NCBI RefSeq assembly: GCF_000712075.1
Contig: NZ_JONW01000010.1
Coordinates: forward strand, 248,092-312,091
Origin: Caulobacter sp. UNC358MFTsu5.1
GTDB lineage: Bacteria > Pseudomonadota > Alphaproteobacteria > Caulobacterales > Caulobacteraceae
DNA length: 64,000 nt
Reading direction: 5' to 3'
Shown here: positions 25,066 to 33,641 of the stretch, piece after piece
Numbering within the stretch: position 1 is the stretch's first letter
How the letters are laid out: each line of letters begins with the position of its first letter
Notes under the pieces: generated by a model
Seen by the model: the letters and a program-made list of their open reading frames with translations, nothing else
Databases searched by the model: none
What the model was told of the DNA's origin: nothing
Made by a program: the position numbers and the translations under genes

Positions 25066-27216
25066 ATGATCTCCTCCCTGCGCGCCTTCCTGCTGGCCGG
25101 CGCCGCCGTCGCGACCGTATCGACGGCGACCGTCGCCCATGCCGAGGACGCGCCCGCCGCCGTCGACGCCAATGCGGCCGAGAACCAGGTGGACGGGGTG
25201 GTGGTGACCGGGGCGCGCGCCCGCACCTCGGCGGTGGCGGGCCTGGACTTGAGCCTGCGCGAGACGCCGCAGTCGGTGACCGTGATCGGCCGCCAGCAGA
25301 TCGAGACCTTCGCCCTCAACGACGTCAACCGCCTGCTGGCCAACGTGGTGGGCGTGAACGTCGAGCGGGTCGAGACCGACCGCACCTATTACAACTCGCG
25401 CGGCTTCGACATCACCAACTTCCAGGTCGACGGCGTGGGCCTGCCGATGATCTGGGGCATCCAGTTCGGCGACCTGGACACCGCCATCTTCGACCGGGTC
25501 GAGGTGGTGCGCGGCGCCAACGGCATGCTGACCGGGACGGGCAATCCGTCGGCGACGGTCAACTACGTGCGCAAGCGGCCCACCCAGGATTTTCAGGCCC
25601 AGGCCTCGGCCTCGTACGGTTCGTGGAACGACATGCGGCTGGAGGCCGACGCCTCGGGTCCGCTCAACGCCTCGGGCACGGTCACCGGCCGCCTCGTCTA
25701 CGCCAACGAGGATAAGGACAGCTACCTCGACTACAACAAGGTCAACCGGAACGTCTATTACGGCGTGCTGTCGTGGGACGTGACGCCGAAGCTCAACGCC
25801 ACGGTCGGCTATTCGCGTCAGGACAACCTGTCCAGCGGCGTGCTCTGGGGCGCCCTGCCGCTGGAATATTCGGACGGCACGCGGATCGACTATCCGCGCT
25901 CGGCCAGCACCTCGGCGGACTGGACCTATTGGGACACCAAGGACGAGAACGCCTTCGCCGAGTTGACCTACCAGATCGGCGCGGGCTGGACCGCCAAGGG
26001 GACCTACAGCCATAAGACCTTCGAGGAGAACGCCAAGCTGCTCTACGCCTTCGGCAACCCCGATCCGGTCACCGGCCTGGGCGTGCAGGGCATGGCCGGC
26101 CGCTATCCCTCCACCTACAAGCAGGACCTCTGGCAAATCGAGGTCACCGGCCCCGTCGAGCTGTTCGGCCGCCAACACGACCTGGTGTTCGGCGCCAGCA
26201 CCGCCAAGCAGCACGGCGTGGAGTGGGAGGACTTCTCCGACACCTATGTCGACTATCCCGCACTGCAGGACTGGGGCGGCCAGCAGCCGACCGAACCGAC
26301 CTATCCCGGCGCCTATCTGGCCGCCGACACCCGGGACCGCCTGAACCGCTTCTATGGCGCGGCGCACCTGAACTTCAGCGATCGCCTGAAGGGCGTGGTC
26401 GGCTTCAACGCCATCGACCTGAAGTCGTCCGGCGATTCCTACGGAACCGACCAGGCGCGCTCGGCCTCGAAGGTCAGCCCCTATGCGGGCCTGGTCTTCG
26501 ACCTCACGGCCAACGTCTCGCTGTACGGCAGCTACACCGACATCTTCAATCCGCAGTCGGAAGTCGACATCACCAACCACAAGCTCGATCCGGCCAAGGG
26601 GTCGAGCTACGAGGGCGGGCTCAAGAGCGAATGGTTCGGCGGCAAGCTCTACGCCGCCGCCGCGGTGTTCCGCTCCAAGCAGGCCGGGCTGGCCTCGTAC
26701 GCCGGTACGTTCAACGACGGCGAGAACGACGACAACGAGGCGGACGGCCACGGCGACTACTACAGCGGCGTCGACACGACCGCGAAGGGCTACGAGCTGG
26801 AGATCGCCGGCGCGCTCACCGAACAATGGACGATCAGCGGCGGCTGGACCCAGCTGTCGATCAAGGACGACGCCGGCGCGGCGACCCGCACCTTCCTGCC
26901 GCGCAAGACCTTGAAGCTGGCCACCACCTACAGCTTCCCGGAGGTCCGCAACCTGACCCTGGGCGCCCAGCTGCGCTGGCAGGACGACGTCTCGATGGTC
27001 GACTACGTGGCGGCCAGCGACACCAGTGTGGAGATCGTCCAGAAGGCCTACACGGTCGTCGACCTGAGCGCCGCGGTCGACCTGACCGACAAGGTCCGCG
27101 CCTCGGTCAACGTCAACAACGTGTTCGACAAGACCTACCTGACCAGCCTGCTGTGGAACCAGTCGTTCTACGCCGCGCCGCGCGCGGCCTATGTGCGCCT
27201 GGCCTACAGGTTCTAG
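25066..27216 (+). CDS. TonB-dependent siderophore receptor
   Basis: 716 residues: signal peptide (about 1-26, TVAHAED), a plug domain from about residue 55 (ETPQSVTVIGRQQIETF, YYNSRGFDITNFQVDGVG, FDRVEVVRGANGMLTGTGNPSATVNYVRKRP) and a 22-strand barrel ending in Phe. The plug phrases are those of FpvA/FhuE-type ferric-siderophore receptors. The start is the ATG at 25066, after an operator-like palindrome. The PepSY-membrane gene follows after 8 bases, a pairing common for ferric-siderophore reduction. Confidence 0.92.
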   Translation: MISSLRAFLLAGAAVATVSTATVAHAEDAPAAVDANAAENQVDGVVVTGARARTSAVAGLDLSLRETPQSVTVIGRQQIETFALNDVNRLLANVVGVNVERVETDRTYYNSRGFDITNFQVDGVGLPMIWGIQFGDLDTAIFDRVEVVRGANGMLTGTGNPSATVNYVRKRPTQDFQAQASASYGSWNDMRLEADASGPLNASGTVTGRLVYANEDKDSYLDYNKVNRNVYYGVLSWDVTPKLNATVGYSRQDNLSSGVLWGALPLEYSDGTRIDYPRSASTSADWTYWDTKDENAFAELTYQIGAGWTAKGTYSHKTFEENAKLLYAFGNPDPVTGLGVQGMAGRYPSTYKQDLWQIEVTGPVELFGRQHDLVFGASTAKQHGVEWEDFSDTYVDYPALQDWGGQQPTEPTYPGAYLAADTRDRLNRFYGAAHLNFSDRLKGVVGFNAIDLKSSGDSYGTDQARSASKVSPYAGLVFDLTANVSLYGSYTDIFNPQSEVDITNHKLDPAKGSSYEGGLKSEWFGGKLYAAAAVFRSKQAGLASYAGTFNDGENDDNEADGHGDYYSGVDTTAKGYELEIAGALTEQWTISGGWTQLSIKDDAGAATRTFLPRKTLKLATTYSFPEVRNLTLGAQLRWQDDVSMVDYVAASDTSVEIVQKAYTVVDLSAAVDLTDKVRASVNVNNVFDKTYLTSLLWNQSFYAAPRAAYVRLAYRF

Positions 27217-27224
27217 GGGCGGGC

Positions 27225-28577
27225 ATGGACGCGCGAACCCAGGACCTGGCCTCCGCCGCGCCCGACGCCGGGGCCGCGCCCGCGCGGTCGGGCGCGATGC
27301 GGTTCGCGCCGCCGGGGCTGCGGCCGGCCCTGACGTTCCTCCATCGCTGGGTCGGGCTGTTCATCGCCGGGTTCCTGTTCGTCTCGGGCGTGACCGGCGC
27401 GGTCATCTCGTGGGACCACGAGCTGGACGACGTGCTCAATCCGCACCTGATGTTCGCCCAATCCAGCAAGGGAGGGGGCAAGGACGGCCCGCCCCTGGCG
27501 CCGCTGGACCTGGCGCGCCAGATCGAGGCCCGCGACCCGCGCGTGCAGGTGACCTACCTGCCCCTGGCGCCCGAGCCCGGCGGCACGCTGGCCTTCGGGG
27601 TCGAGCCCAAACGCGATCCCGCCACCGGCAAGCTGTTCGAGCCGCACTACAACCAGGTGTTCATCGACCCGGCGACCGGCGCCGAACAGGGGCGGCGCGA
27701 GTGGGGCGCGGTCTGGCCGATCACCAGCGAGACCTTCGTCTCGTTCCTCTACGTGCTGCACTACAGCCTGCACATTCCCGAGATGTGGGGGATCGACCGC
27801 TGGGGGATCTGGCTGCTGGGCGGGGTGGCGATCCTGTGGACGCTGGACTGCTTCGTCGGCTTCTACCTGACCCTGCCGCCGCGCCAGAAGAGCGCGGCCA
27901 GGCCAGGGCGCGGCTTCTGGGCGCGCTGGAAGCCGGCCTGGGTGATCAAGACCTCGGCCAGCGCCTACCGGATCAATTTCGACATCCACCGGGCCTTCGG
28001 CCTGTGGCTGTGGGGCGTGCTGTTCACCGTGGCCTTCACGGCCTTCTCGCTGAACCTCTACACCGAGGTGTTCTATCCGGTGATGTCGAAGGTCTCGAAG
28101 GTGACGCCCAGCCCCTTCGACCTGCGCACGCCGGCCGACCACCACTCGCCGATCGTCGCCACCCGCACCTACGCCCAGGTGCTGGCCGGCGCGCGGGCCG
28201 AGGCGACCAAGCGGGGCTGGGAAGCCCCGGCCGGCGGGGCCTTCTATTCGCCCGAATACGGCATCTACGGGGTGGCCTTCCACGAGCCGGGCGGCGACCA
28301 CGGCGCGGCCGGGGTGGGACCGCCCTACCTCTATTACGACGGCAGGACCGGAGCCTTGCTGGGCGACTCCCAACCCTGGAAGGGGACGGCGGCCGACATC
28401 TTCGTCCAGGCCCAGTTCCCGCTGCACTCGGGCCGGATCCTGGGGATTCCCGGGCGCATCCTGATCTCGCTGACCGGCGTCGTGGTGGCGGCGCTCAGCG
28501 TGACCGGGGTGGTGATCTGGCTGAAGAAGCGCAAGGCGCGGGCAGGGCGTCGGGCGAAGCTGGCGAGGGGCGGCTAA
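27225..28577 (+). CDS. PepSY-associated membrane protein (putative ferric-siderophore reductase)
   Basis: 450 residues with four clear membrane segments (about 38-60, 195-215, 250-275 and 420-442) and PepSY-like periplasmic regions. FLHRWVGLFIAGFLFVSGVTGAVISWDHELD and DIHRAFGLWLWGVLFTVAFTAF contain the conserved HRW/HR residues thought to bind haem in this group. Family members beside siderophore receptors are linked to reductive iron release at the inner membrane. It is cotranscribed with the receptor. Its C-terminus is basic (KKRKARAGRRAKLARGG). Confidence 0.87.
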   Translation: MDARTQDLASAAPDAGAAPARSGAMRFAPPGLRPALTFLHRWVGLFIAGFLFVSGVTGAVISWDHELDDVLNPHLMFAQSSKGGGKDGPPLAPLDLARQIEARDPRVQVTYLPLAPEPGGTLAFGVEPKRDPATGKLFEPHYNQVFIDPATGAEQGRREWGAVWPITSETFVSFLYVLHYSLHIPEMWGIDRWGIWLLGGVAILWTLDCFVGFYLTLPPRQKSAARPGRGFWARWKPAWVIKTSASAYRINFDIHRAFGLWLWGVLFTVAFTAFSLNLYTEVFYPVMSKVSKVTPSPFDLRTPADHHSPIVATRTYAQVLAGARAEATKRGWEAPAGGAFYSPEYGIYGVAFHEPGGDHGAAGVGPPYLYYDGRTGALLGDSQPWKGTAADIFVQAQFPLHSGRILGIPGRILISLTGVVVAALSVTGVVIWLKKRKARAGRRAKLARGG

Positions 28578-28579
28578 CG

Positions 28580-28612
28580 GCCGGGGACACGCACAAGTGC
28601 ATGTCCCCCGGC
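28580..28612. terminator. Family D hairpin between convergent genes
   Basis: GCCGGGGACA (28580-28589) and TGTCCCCCGGC (28602-28612) pair with one bulge; the loop contains a further small palindrome GCACAAGTGC. It fills the gap between the PepSY gene stop and the udgX stop at 28613 and can serve both directions. A related element lies at 33642-33723. Confidence 0.7.
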
Positions 28613-30136
28613 TTAGCCCGCCAGCTTCCATGCCAGGCGCAGGTCCGCGACCAGCTCCGCATAGGCGCGGTCCTTCGCCTCCGGGTCCGGTATCCGCAGC
28701 ATGAAGGACGGGTGCCAGCTGACGAGACCCTGGGCGTCGCCGTCCAGGACCTGGCGCTGGCCCCGTGTCTTGCCGATGGGCAGGGCCTTGCCGAACACCG
28801 CCTGCACCGCCGTCGCGCCCAGGGCCAGGATCACCTTGGGCCGCACCAGCCGCCGCTCGGCGTCCAGCCACCAGCGGCAGGCCTGGACCTCGCCCCGGTC
28901 CGGGGTCTTGTGCAGGCGGCGCTTGCCGCGCGGCTCGTGCTTGAAGTGCTTGACCGCGTTGGTGACGAACACCCGGCCGCGATCCACGCCGGCCTCGGCC
29001 ATCGCGCGGTCCAGGAGCTGACCGGCCGGGCCGACGAAGGGCACGCCCCGCAGGTCCTCCTGGTCGCCGGGCTGCTCGCCGACAATCATGAGCGCCGCTT
29101 TGGCCGGACCTAGCCCCGGCACCCCCTGGGTGGCGTCGCGCCAGAGGTCGCAGCGGCGGCAGACCTGGATCCCGGCCGCCACCTCCTCGAGATTGACCAG
29201 GTTGCTCTCGCCGAACGACCCGTCACGGGCGTGCTTCAGCGCGGCCTTGAGGACGCGGTCCGACGGCTTGGTGGGCTGGGCGGCGACCATGGTTTCGGTC
29301 CGGCTCTGGGCTTTCTCGATCAACTCCGGAATGAGCGCCGCCTCGGGCAGGTTCCGCCAATAGCGCTTGGGCATCTCCTGTTTCATCATCGCCGGGTTTA
29401 GCCGGGCCGGATTGAAGATCGAGGCGTAGTAGGTGCGCCACATCTCCTCCTGGGCGTCCTGCGAGGGCGCGTCGGCGGGATCGGCGCCGGGCGACATCGT
29501 CAGGAGGCTTCCGTCCCAGTGGACGCAGGCGTCGGGCGTCAGGATCGACCAGTTCATGTTGGCGAACCGCCGCGCGAAGAACGGGGCGGCGGCTTCGGTG
29601 ACGCGGTGGGCCGGCTCGAACCAGGCCACGTAAGTTTCCGGTGTCACGTCCTCCACCAGGCGGAAGCGGACGAAGGCGTGCATCTTGTGGATCGCCCGGC
29701 CCACGCCCTTGGCCATGTCGCGCGCCTTGGCGACGTCGGCGTCGGCGGGGTTGTCGAGCAGGCGGGGCTGGCGTTCGAGGCGGTGGAGGATGCGGTACAG
29801 CAGGGCGAGACGCTCGGGCGAGCGATGCAGGATCACGGTCTCGGCCAGGTCGACGAAGGCCTTGGGGACACTAAAACTCTTTCCCTCCCCCTCGTGGGGA
29901 GGGTGGCCCCGAAGGGGTCGGGTGGGGTTTGATGAGTCTTGCGACGGCGAGACCCCACCCACCAGCTTCGCTGATCCCCCCCCCCCACAAGGGGGAGGGA
30001 AGAGGTCCTCTCCGAACAGCTCCCGCTGCACCGTCCAGACCACCGCCTCCGGCGCCACGCCCTCCGCCCGCAGCGCCCGGGCGGCGAGGCGCCAGCCGTT
30101 GAAGTCGATCTCGGACTCCAGTCGCGCCACCCGCAT
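28613..30136 (-). CDS. udgX: UdgX-type uracil-DNA binding protein fused to DUF4130
   Basis: 507 residues. The N-terminal half (about 90-300) is the DUF4130 domain (TIGR03915) that accompanies this radical SAM system; the C-terminal half (about 325-507) is a family 4-like UDG domain (TIGR03914) with CRRC, GEQPGDQED (from residue 353), the UdgX R-loop KRRLHK (405-410) and HPS (475-477). In mycobacterial UdgX the His of this loop attacks the abasic sugar and leaves the protein covalently bound to DNA. Residues about 46-88 (Gly-rich, ending HEGEGKSF) are encoded by an inserted palindromic repeat. The start overlaps the radical SAM stop (TGATG). Confidence 0.9.
   Translation of the reverse strand: MRVARLESEIDFNGWRLAARALRAEGVAPEAVVWTVQRELFGEDLFPPPCGGGGSAKLVGGVSPSQDSSNPTRPLRGHPPHEGEGKSFSVPKAFVDLAETVILHRSPERLALLYRILHRLERQPRLLDNPADADVAKARDMAKGVGRAIHKMHAFVRFRLVEDVTPETYVAWFEPAHRVTEAAAPFFARRFANMNWSILTPDACVHWDGSLLTMSPGADPADAPSQDAQEEMWRTYYASIFNPARLNPAMMKQEMPKRYWRNLPEAALIPELIEKAQSRTETMVAAQPTKPSDRVLKAALKHARDGSFGESNLVNLEEVAAGIQVCRRCDLWRDATQGVPGLGPAKAALMIVGEQPGDQEDLRGVPFVGPAGQLLDRAMAEAGVDRGRVFVTNAVKHFKHEPRGKRRLHKTPDRGEVQACRWWLDAERRLVRPKVILALGATAVQAVFGKALPIGKTRGQRQVLDGDAQGLVSWHPSFMLRIPDPEAKDRAYAELVADLRLAWKLAG
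29877..30004. repeat. Family C palindromic element inside udgX
   Basis: Imperfect terminal arms at 29877-29899 and 29983-30004 (read as CTCTTTCCCTCCCCCTCGTG and its complement with one indel) enclose GTGGCCCCGAAGGGGTCGGG and an inner pair GTCGGGTGGGGT / ACCCCACCCACC. The layout matches the intergenic family C copies. The element is translated in frame within udgX on the minus strand. It carries an 11-base C run (29976-29986), read as G11 in the coding strand. Confidence 0.85.
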
Positions 30137-31356
30137 CAGAACAGGCTCAGCTGCTGCGGCGCGACCAGCGAGGCGCGCAGGTCGTCGCTGTCGACGGCCG
30201 CGCCCGGCGTCCAGTCGGCGGTGACGATGAACGGCTTGGCGCGCTTGACCGAACCGCAGACGCGCTTGACGTCGTCCAGGGTCAGGCGGGTCTGGGTCCG
30301 GGCCTGCAGGATGCGGTCGACGCCCCGCGCGCCCAGTCCCGGCGTGCGCAGCAAGGTCTCGCGGTCGGCGGTGTTGACGTCGACGGGGAAATCGCCCCGA
30401 TGGCGCAGGGCCCAGGCGGTCTTGGGATCGACGGCCAGGTCCAGGTCCTGGCCCGGCGCGACGATCTCGCCCTGGCCGAAGCCGTAGAACCGCATCAGCC
30501 AGTCGGCCTGGTAGAGGCGATGTTCGCGCACCAGGGGCGGGCGGCTCAAGGGCAGGCGGGCGCTGCCGTCGGGAATGGGGCTGAAGGCCGAGTAGTAGAC
30601 CCGCTTGAGCTGGTAGGAGCCGTACAGCGCCGCGCTGCGGGCCAGGATGTCGCCGTCCTTGGCCGCGTCGGCGCCCACGATCAACTGGGTCGACTGGCCG
30701 GTGGCGAACTTGCGGCGGCCGGTCTTCCGCGCCGGCTCGGCGTGGTCCTCGATCCGCAGGCGCATCCGGCCCATGGCCCTCTTGATCCCTGCCGCGTCCT
30801 TCTCCGGCGCCAGCACCGCCAGGCTCTCGTCGGCCGGCAGTTCGACATTGATCGACACCCGGTCGGCGTAGAGCCCGGCCTCGGCGGCCAGTTCAGGCGA
30901 GGCCTCGGGGATCAGCTTCAGATGGATGTAGCCGCGGAAGTCGTGGTCCAGCCGCAGGCTCCGGGCCACCCGGACCATCTCCTCCATCGTGTAGTCGCCG
31001 GTGCGGATCACGCCCGACGACAGGAACAGGCCTTCGATATAGTTGCGCTTGTAGAAGTTCAGCGTCAGGTCGACGACCTCCCTCACGCTGAACCGGGCCC
31101 GCTGGACGTTGGACGACACGCGGTTCACGCAATAGGCGCAGTCGTAGATGCAGAAGTTGGTCAGCAGGATCTTCAGCAGGCTGATGCAACGGCCGTCCGG
31201 CGCGTAGGCATGGCAGATGCCCATGCCCTCGGTCGAGCCGACCCCCTTGCCGCCCAGGGAGTCGCGCTTCTCCGCGCCCGAGGAGGCGCACGAGGCGTCG
31301 TACTTGGCGGCGTCGGAGAGGATGGCGAGCTTGTGTTTCAGATCGAGGATGGCCAT
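30136..31356 (-). CDS. Putative DNA modification/repair radical SAM protein (UDG-linked)
   Basis: 406 residues. The radical SAM CxxxCxxC is at Cys69, Cys73 and Cys76 (FCIYDCAYC); upstream Cys48/Cys57 and ISLLKILLTNF are typical of the group TIGR03916. The C-terminus has a helix-hairpin-helix DNA-binding segment (VDVNTADRETLLRTPGLGARGVDRILQA). It should use SAM-derived radical chemistry on DNA or a DNA adduct, in partnership with the downstream UdgX/DUF4130 protein. A perfect alphaproteobacterial LexA box lies 15 bases before the ATG, so the operon is probably SOS-induced. Confidence 0.9.
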   Translation of the reverse strand: MAILDLKHKLAILSDAAKYDASCASSGAEKRDSLGGKGVGSTEGMGICHAYAPDGRCISLLKILLTNFCIYDCAYCVNRVSSNVQRARFSVREVVDLTLNFYKRNYIEGLFLSSGVIRTGDYTMEEMVRVARSLRLDHDFRGYIHLKLIPEASPELAAEAGLYADRVSINVELPADESLAVLAPEKDAAGIKRAMGRMRLRIEDHAEPARKTGRRKFATGQSTQLIVGADAAKDGDILARSAALYGSYQLKRVYYSAFSPIPDGSARLPLSRPPLVREHRLYQADWLMRFYGFGQGEIVAPGQDLDLAVDPKTAWALRHRGDFPVDVNTADRETLLRTPGLGARGVDRILQARTQTRLTLDDVKRVCGSVKRAKPFIVTADWTPGAAVDSDDLRASLVAPQQLSLF

Positions 31357-31370
31357 CCATCCAACCTATT

Positions 31371-31385
31371 GTTCTTATTTTGTTC
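31371..31385 (-). promoter_or_regulatory. LexA (SOS) box GTTC-N7-GTTC
   Basis: GTTCTTATTTTGTTC is an exact match to the alphaproteobacterial LexA consensus GTTC-N7-GTTC. It lies 15 bases upstream of the radical SAM start and 64 bases upstream of the divergent transglutaminase gene. A sole repressor at this position would cover the promoter or leader of the repair operon. Confidence 0.85.
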
Positions 31386-31448
31386 CGTCCATGCCGATCA
31401 CCCGCCTGTGACGGAACGAAGCAGGGCCGGCGGGGTTATGCAGAGCCT

Positions 31449-32327
31449 ATGGCGCGGCTCAGCATCCTTCATGAGACCCGGTACAGCTACGCCCGGCCGG
31501 TCGGCTTCGGGGCGCATCGGCTGCTGATCCGACCGCGCGACAGCCACGCCATCCGGATCGTCGAAGCCTCGCTCCAGACGTCTCTTCCCGGCCAGACCCG
31601 CTGGACCTATGACGCGGCGGGCAATTGCGTCTGCTGGTTCACGCCGCAGGGCGAGGCCGACAGCTTCACCATCACCAGCCGCCTGGTCATCGATCGCTAT
31701 CCCGCGCCCCTGATCAGCCTGCAGATCGACGACCCGCACACCATCTCGCCGATCGTCTATTCGCGCGAGGACCGAGCGGTGCTGAACCCGTTCATCACCC
31801 CCGCCACCGACGACGACGACCGGGTGCTGCTGCGCTGGCTGCGCCAGCAGATGGAGCGTCCCGACGAACCGGCGATCGACTTCCTGCTGCGGATGAACGC
31901 CACCATCCACGACAGCTTCGTCTACAAGGCCCGGCCCGAGGCCGGCACCCAGACCCCGGCCCAGACCATCGCCTCGGGGGAGGGCACCTGCCGCGACTTC
32001 GCCTGGCTGATGGTCGAGGCCCTGCGGCGGCTGGGTTACGCGGCGGTGTTTGCCACGGGCTACATCTACAGCGGCCCGGCCTCGGCCCTGCGCGGCGCCG
32101 GCGCCACCCACGCCTGGTGCGAGGTCTTCCTGCCGGGCCTGGGCTGGACCGAGTTCGATCCGACCAACGGCCTGGCGGAATCGCCGGACCTGATCCTGGT
32201 CGCCCATACCCGCACGCCGAACGAGGCCAAGCCGATCTCGGGCACCATCCTGGATGATCCGGGCGAGGCGCACCTCGGCGTCAAGGTCGAGGTGCGGCTG
32301 CTGGACGCGCTCGAAGCGGCGGCGTGA
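31449..32327 (+). CDS. Transglutaminase-like cysteine protease family protein
   Basis: 292 residues: an N-terminal beta domain (MARLSILHETRYSYARPVGFGAHRLLIRPRD) and a transglutaminase core with catalytic Cys in GEGTCRDFAW (about residue 182), His in ATHAWCE (about 221) and Asp in FDPTNG (about 238). Such bacterial proteins are thought to be amidases or peptidases. No signal peptide is seen, so it acts in the cytoplasm. The ATG at 31449 is chosen because it gives the family's usual N-terminus. Confidence 0.88.
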   Translation: MARLSILHETRYSYARPVGFGAHRLLIRPRDSHAIRIVEASLQTSLPGQTRWTYDAAGNCVCWFTPQGEADSFTITSRLVIDRYPAPLISLQIDDPHTISPIVYSREDRAVLNPFITPATDDDDRVLLRWLRQQMERPDEPAIDFLLRMNATIHDSFVYKARPEAGTQTPAQTIASGEGTCRDFAWLMVEALRRLGYAAVFATGYIYSGPASALRGAGATHAWCEVFLPGLGWTEFDPTNGLAESPDLILVAHTRTPNEAKPISGTILDDPGEAHLGVKVEVRLLDALEAAA

Positions 32328-32361
32328 TGAAAACGACACGAAAAATCGGGAGGATAAGGCC

Positions 32362-32508
32362 ATGATGAAGCCCTTCCAGCAGCAAGCTCCCCTCGGCGGC
32401 GGCCACCTGCCGCATCCCGAGCCCAAGCCCCAGCACGGCCAGAAGCCGGACGCCGAGTGCCTGAAGGTCCCGGAGAAGCGGTCGTTCGAGCCGCGCCCGG
32501 CCCACTAG
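32362..32508 (+). CDS. Small Pro/His-rich hypothetical protein
   Basis: 48 residues (MMKPFQQQAPLGGG... ending FEPRPAH), strongly Pro-, His- and Lys-rich and likely disordered. GGGAGGATAAGG 5-14 bases before the ATG is an excellent ribosome-binding site, and the gene lies 34 bases behind the transglutaminase on the same strand, so it is likely expressed. I do not recognise a family. Confidence 0.6.
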   Translation: MMKPFQQQAPLGGGHLPHPEPKPQHGQKPDAECLKVPEKRSFEPRPAH

Positions 32509-32622
32509 CCAAGGCGCGGCGCTGAGCGCCGGTTGAGCGGATCGCGCCGCTCGCGACGTTTGGAATTGCGGTCTCGGCGATCTTCCCCGAGGCTCATGTT
32601 CGACGTCGCTCCGAGAGGCTTG

Positions 32623-33636
32623 ATGATCCCGTCGCGTCCCGCCCGTTCGGTTCGAGGCATGGCCCTCGTCGCCGCCCTGGCCCTCTTCCTTCCCGCCGCC
32701 GCACTCGCCCAGGGCGCCAAGGCCACCTCGGCCGTCGATCTGGCCCACCGGGCCGATGCCCTCCAGCCCGGACAGTGGGTCTGGGCCCCGCAGATCGCGC
32801 CCAAGGGGCCGGTGACCGTCTATGTCGACCTGTCGCGCCAGCTGGCCACGGTCTACCGCAACGGCGTGCGCATCGGCGTCTCCACCGTGTCGAGCGGCAA
32901 GGACGGCTACGAGACCCCGACGGGGGTGTTCACGATCCTGCAGAAGGACGCCGACCACCGGTCCAACAAGTACAACAGCGCGCCCATGCCCTATCAGCAG
33001 CGGCTGACGTGGGACGGGGTGGCGCTGCACGCCGGCGGCCTGCCGGGCTATCCCGAGAGCCACGGCTGCGTGCACCTGCCGATGGGCTTCGCCAAGGCGC
33101 TGTTCGCCGTCACCCCGATGGGCGGCACGGTGATCGTGGCCGGGACGGCGGGGCAGGGGGCGACCATGACCGAGGCCGCGGGGGTGCTGGGCCCCAAGCC
33201 GGACGCGCCCGACCATAGGCCCCTGGCGCCGGACGAGGACTTCCGCTGGACGCCCGAGGTCTCGCCGACCGGGCCGCTGACCATCATCGCCTCGCGCACC
33301 GACGGTCGGGCCATCGTGCTGCGCAACGGCAAGGAGATCGGCCGCGCCCGCGTGACCCTGCCGGTGACCGACTTCCAGACCCACGTCCTGACCTATGCCG
33401 GCAAGGCCCCGGACGGCGAGGACCGCTGGATCTATGTCGGCGTGCCCGGCCATGCGGGCGAGGACGGCAAGCTGCTGGACGCCAAGGTCATGGCCCAGGC
33501 GGTGATGCCCGCCGCCTTCGAGGCCGACGTCCGCGCGATCCTGGTGCAGGGCGCGACGATCCTGGTCACCCAGGACCCCGTGCTGCCCGAGGAGACCGGC
33601 AAGTCGATGACCGTGATGACCAGCGAGGCGCCTTAG
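32623..33636 (+). CDS. L,D-transpeptidase (YkuD family)
   Basis: 337 residues: a signal peptide (about 1-32, ending ALAQG), a YkuD domain (about 60-200) with TGVFTILQ, HAGGLPGYPESHGCVHLP (catalytic His and Cys), then a long second domain of unknown role with another strand-rich segment. It cross-links or anchors peptidoglycan in the periplasm. The ATG at 32623 has GAGAGG upstream; starts further upstream add an Arg-rich tail. The C-terminal half may be a degenerate second YkuD-like repeat (RAIVLRNGKEIGRARVTLP), but lacks a Cys. Confidence 0.86.
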   Translation: MIPSRPARSVRGMALVAALALFLPAAALAQGAKATSAVDLAHRADALQPGQWVWAPQIAPKGPVTVYVDLSRQLATVYRNGVRIGVSTVSSGKDGYETPTGVFTILQKDADHRSNKYNSAPMPYQQRLTWDGVALHAGGLPGYPESHGCVHLPMGFAKALFAVTPMGGTVIVAGTAGQGATMTEAAGVLGPKPDAPDHRPLAPDEDFRWTPEVSPTGPLTIIASRTDGRAIVLRNGKEIGRARVTLPVTDFQTHVLTYAGKAPDGEDRWIYVGVPGHAGEDGKLLDAKVMAQAVMPAAFEADVRAILVQGATILVTQDPVLPEETGKSMTVMTSEAP

Positions 33637-33641
33637 GGGCC

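Noticed and set aside
28580-28612. GCACAAGTGC and flanking palindrome as a regulator operator
   Set aside because: It lies exactly between two convergent stop codons and a similar element occupies another convergent gap at 33642-33723, so a 3'-end hairpin is the simpler explanation.
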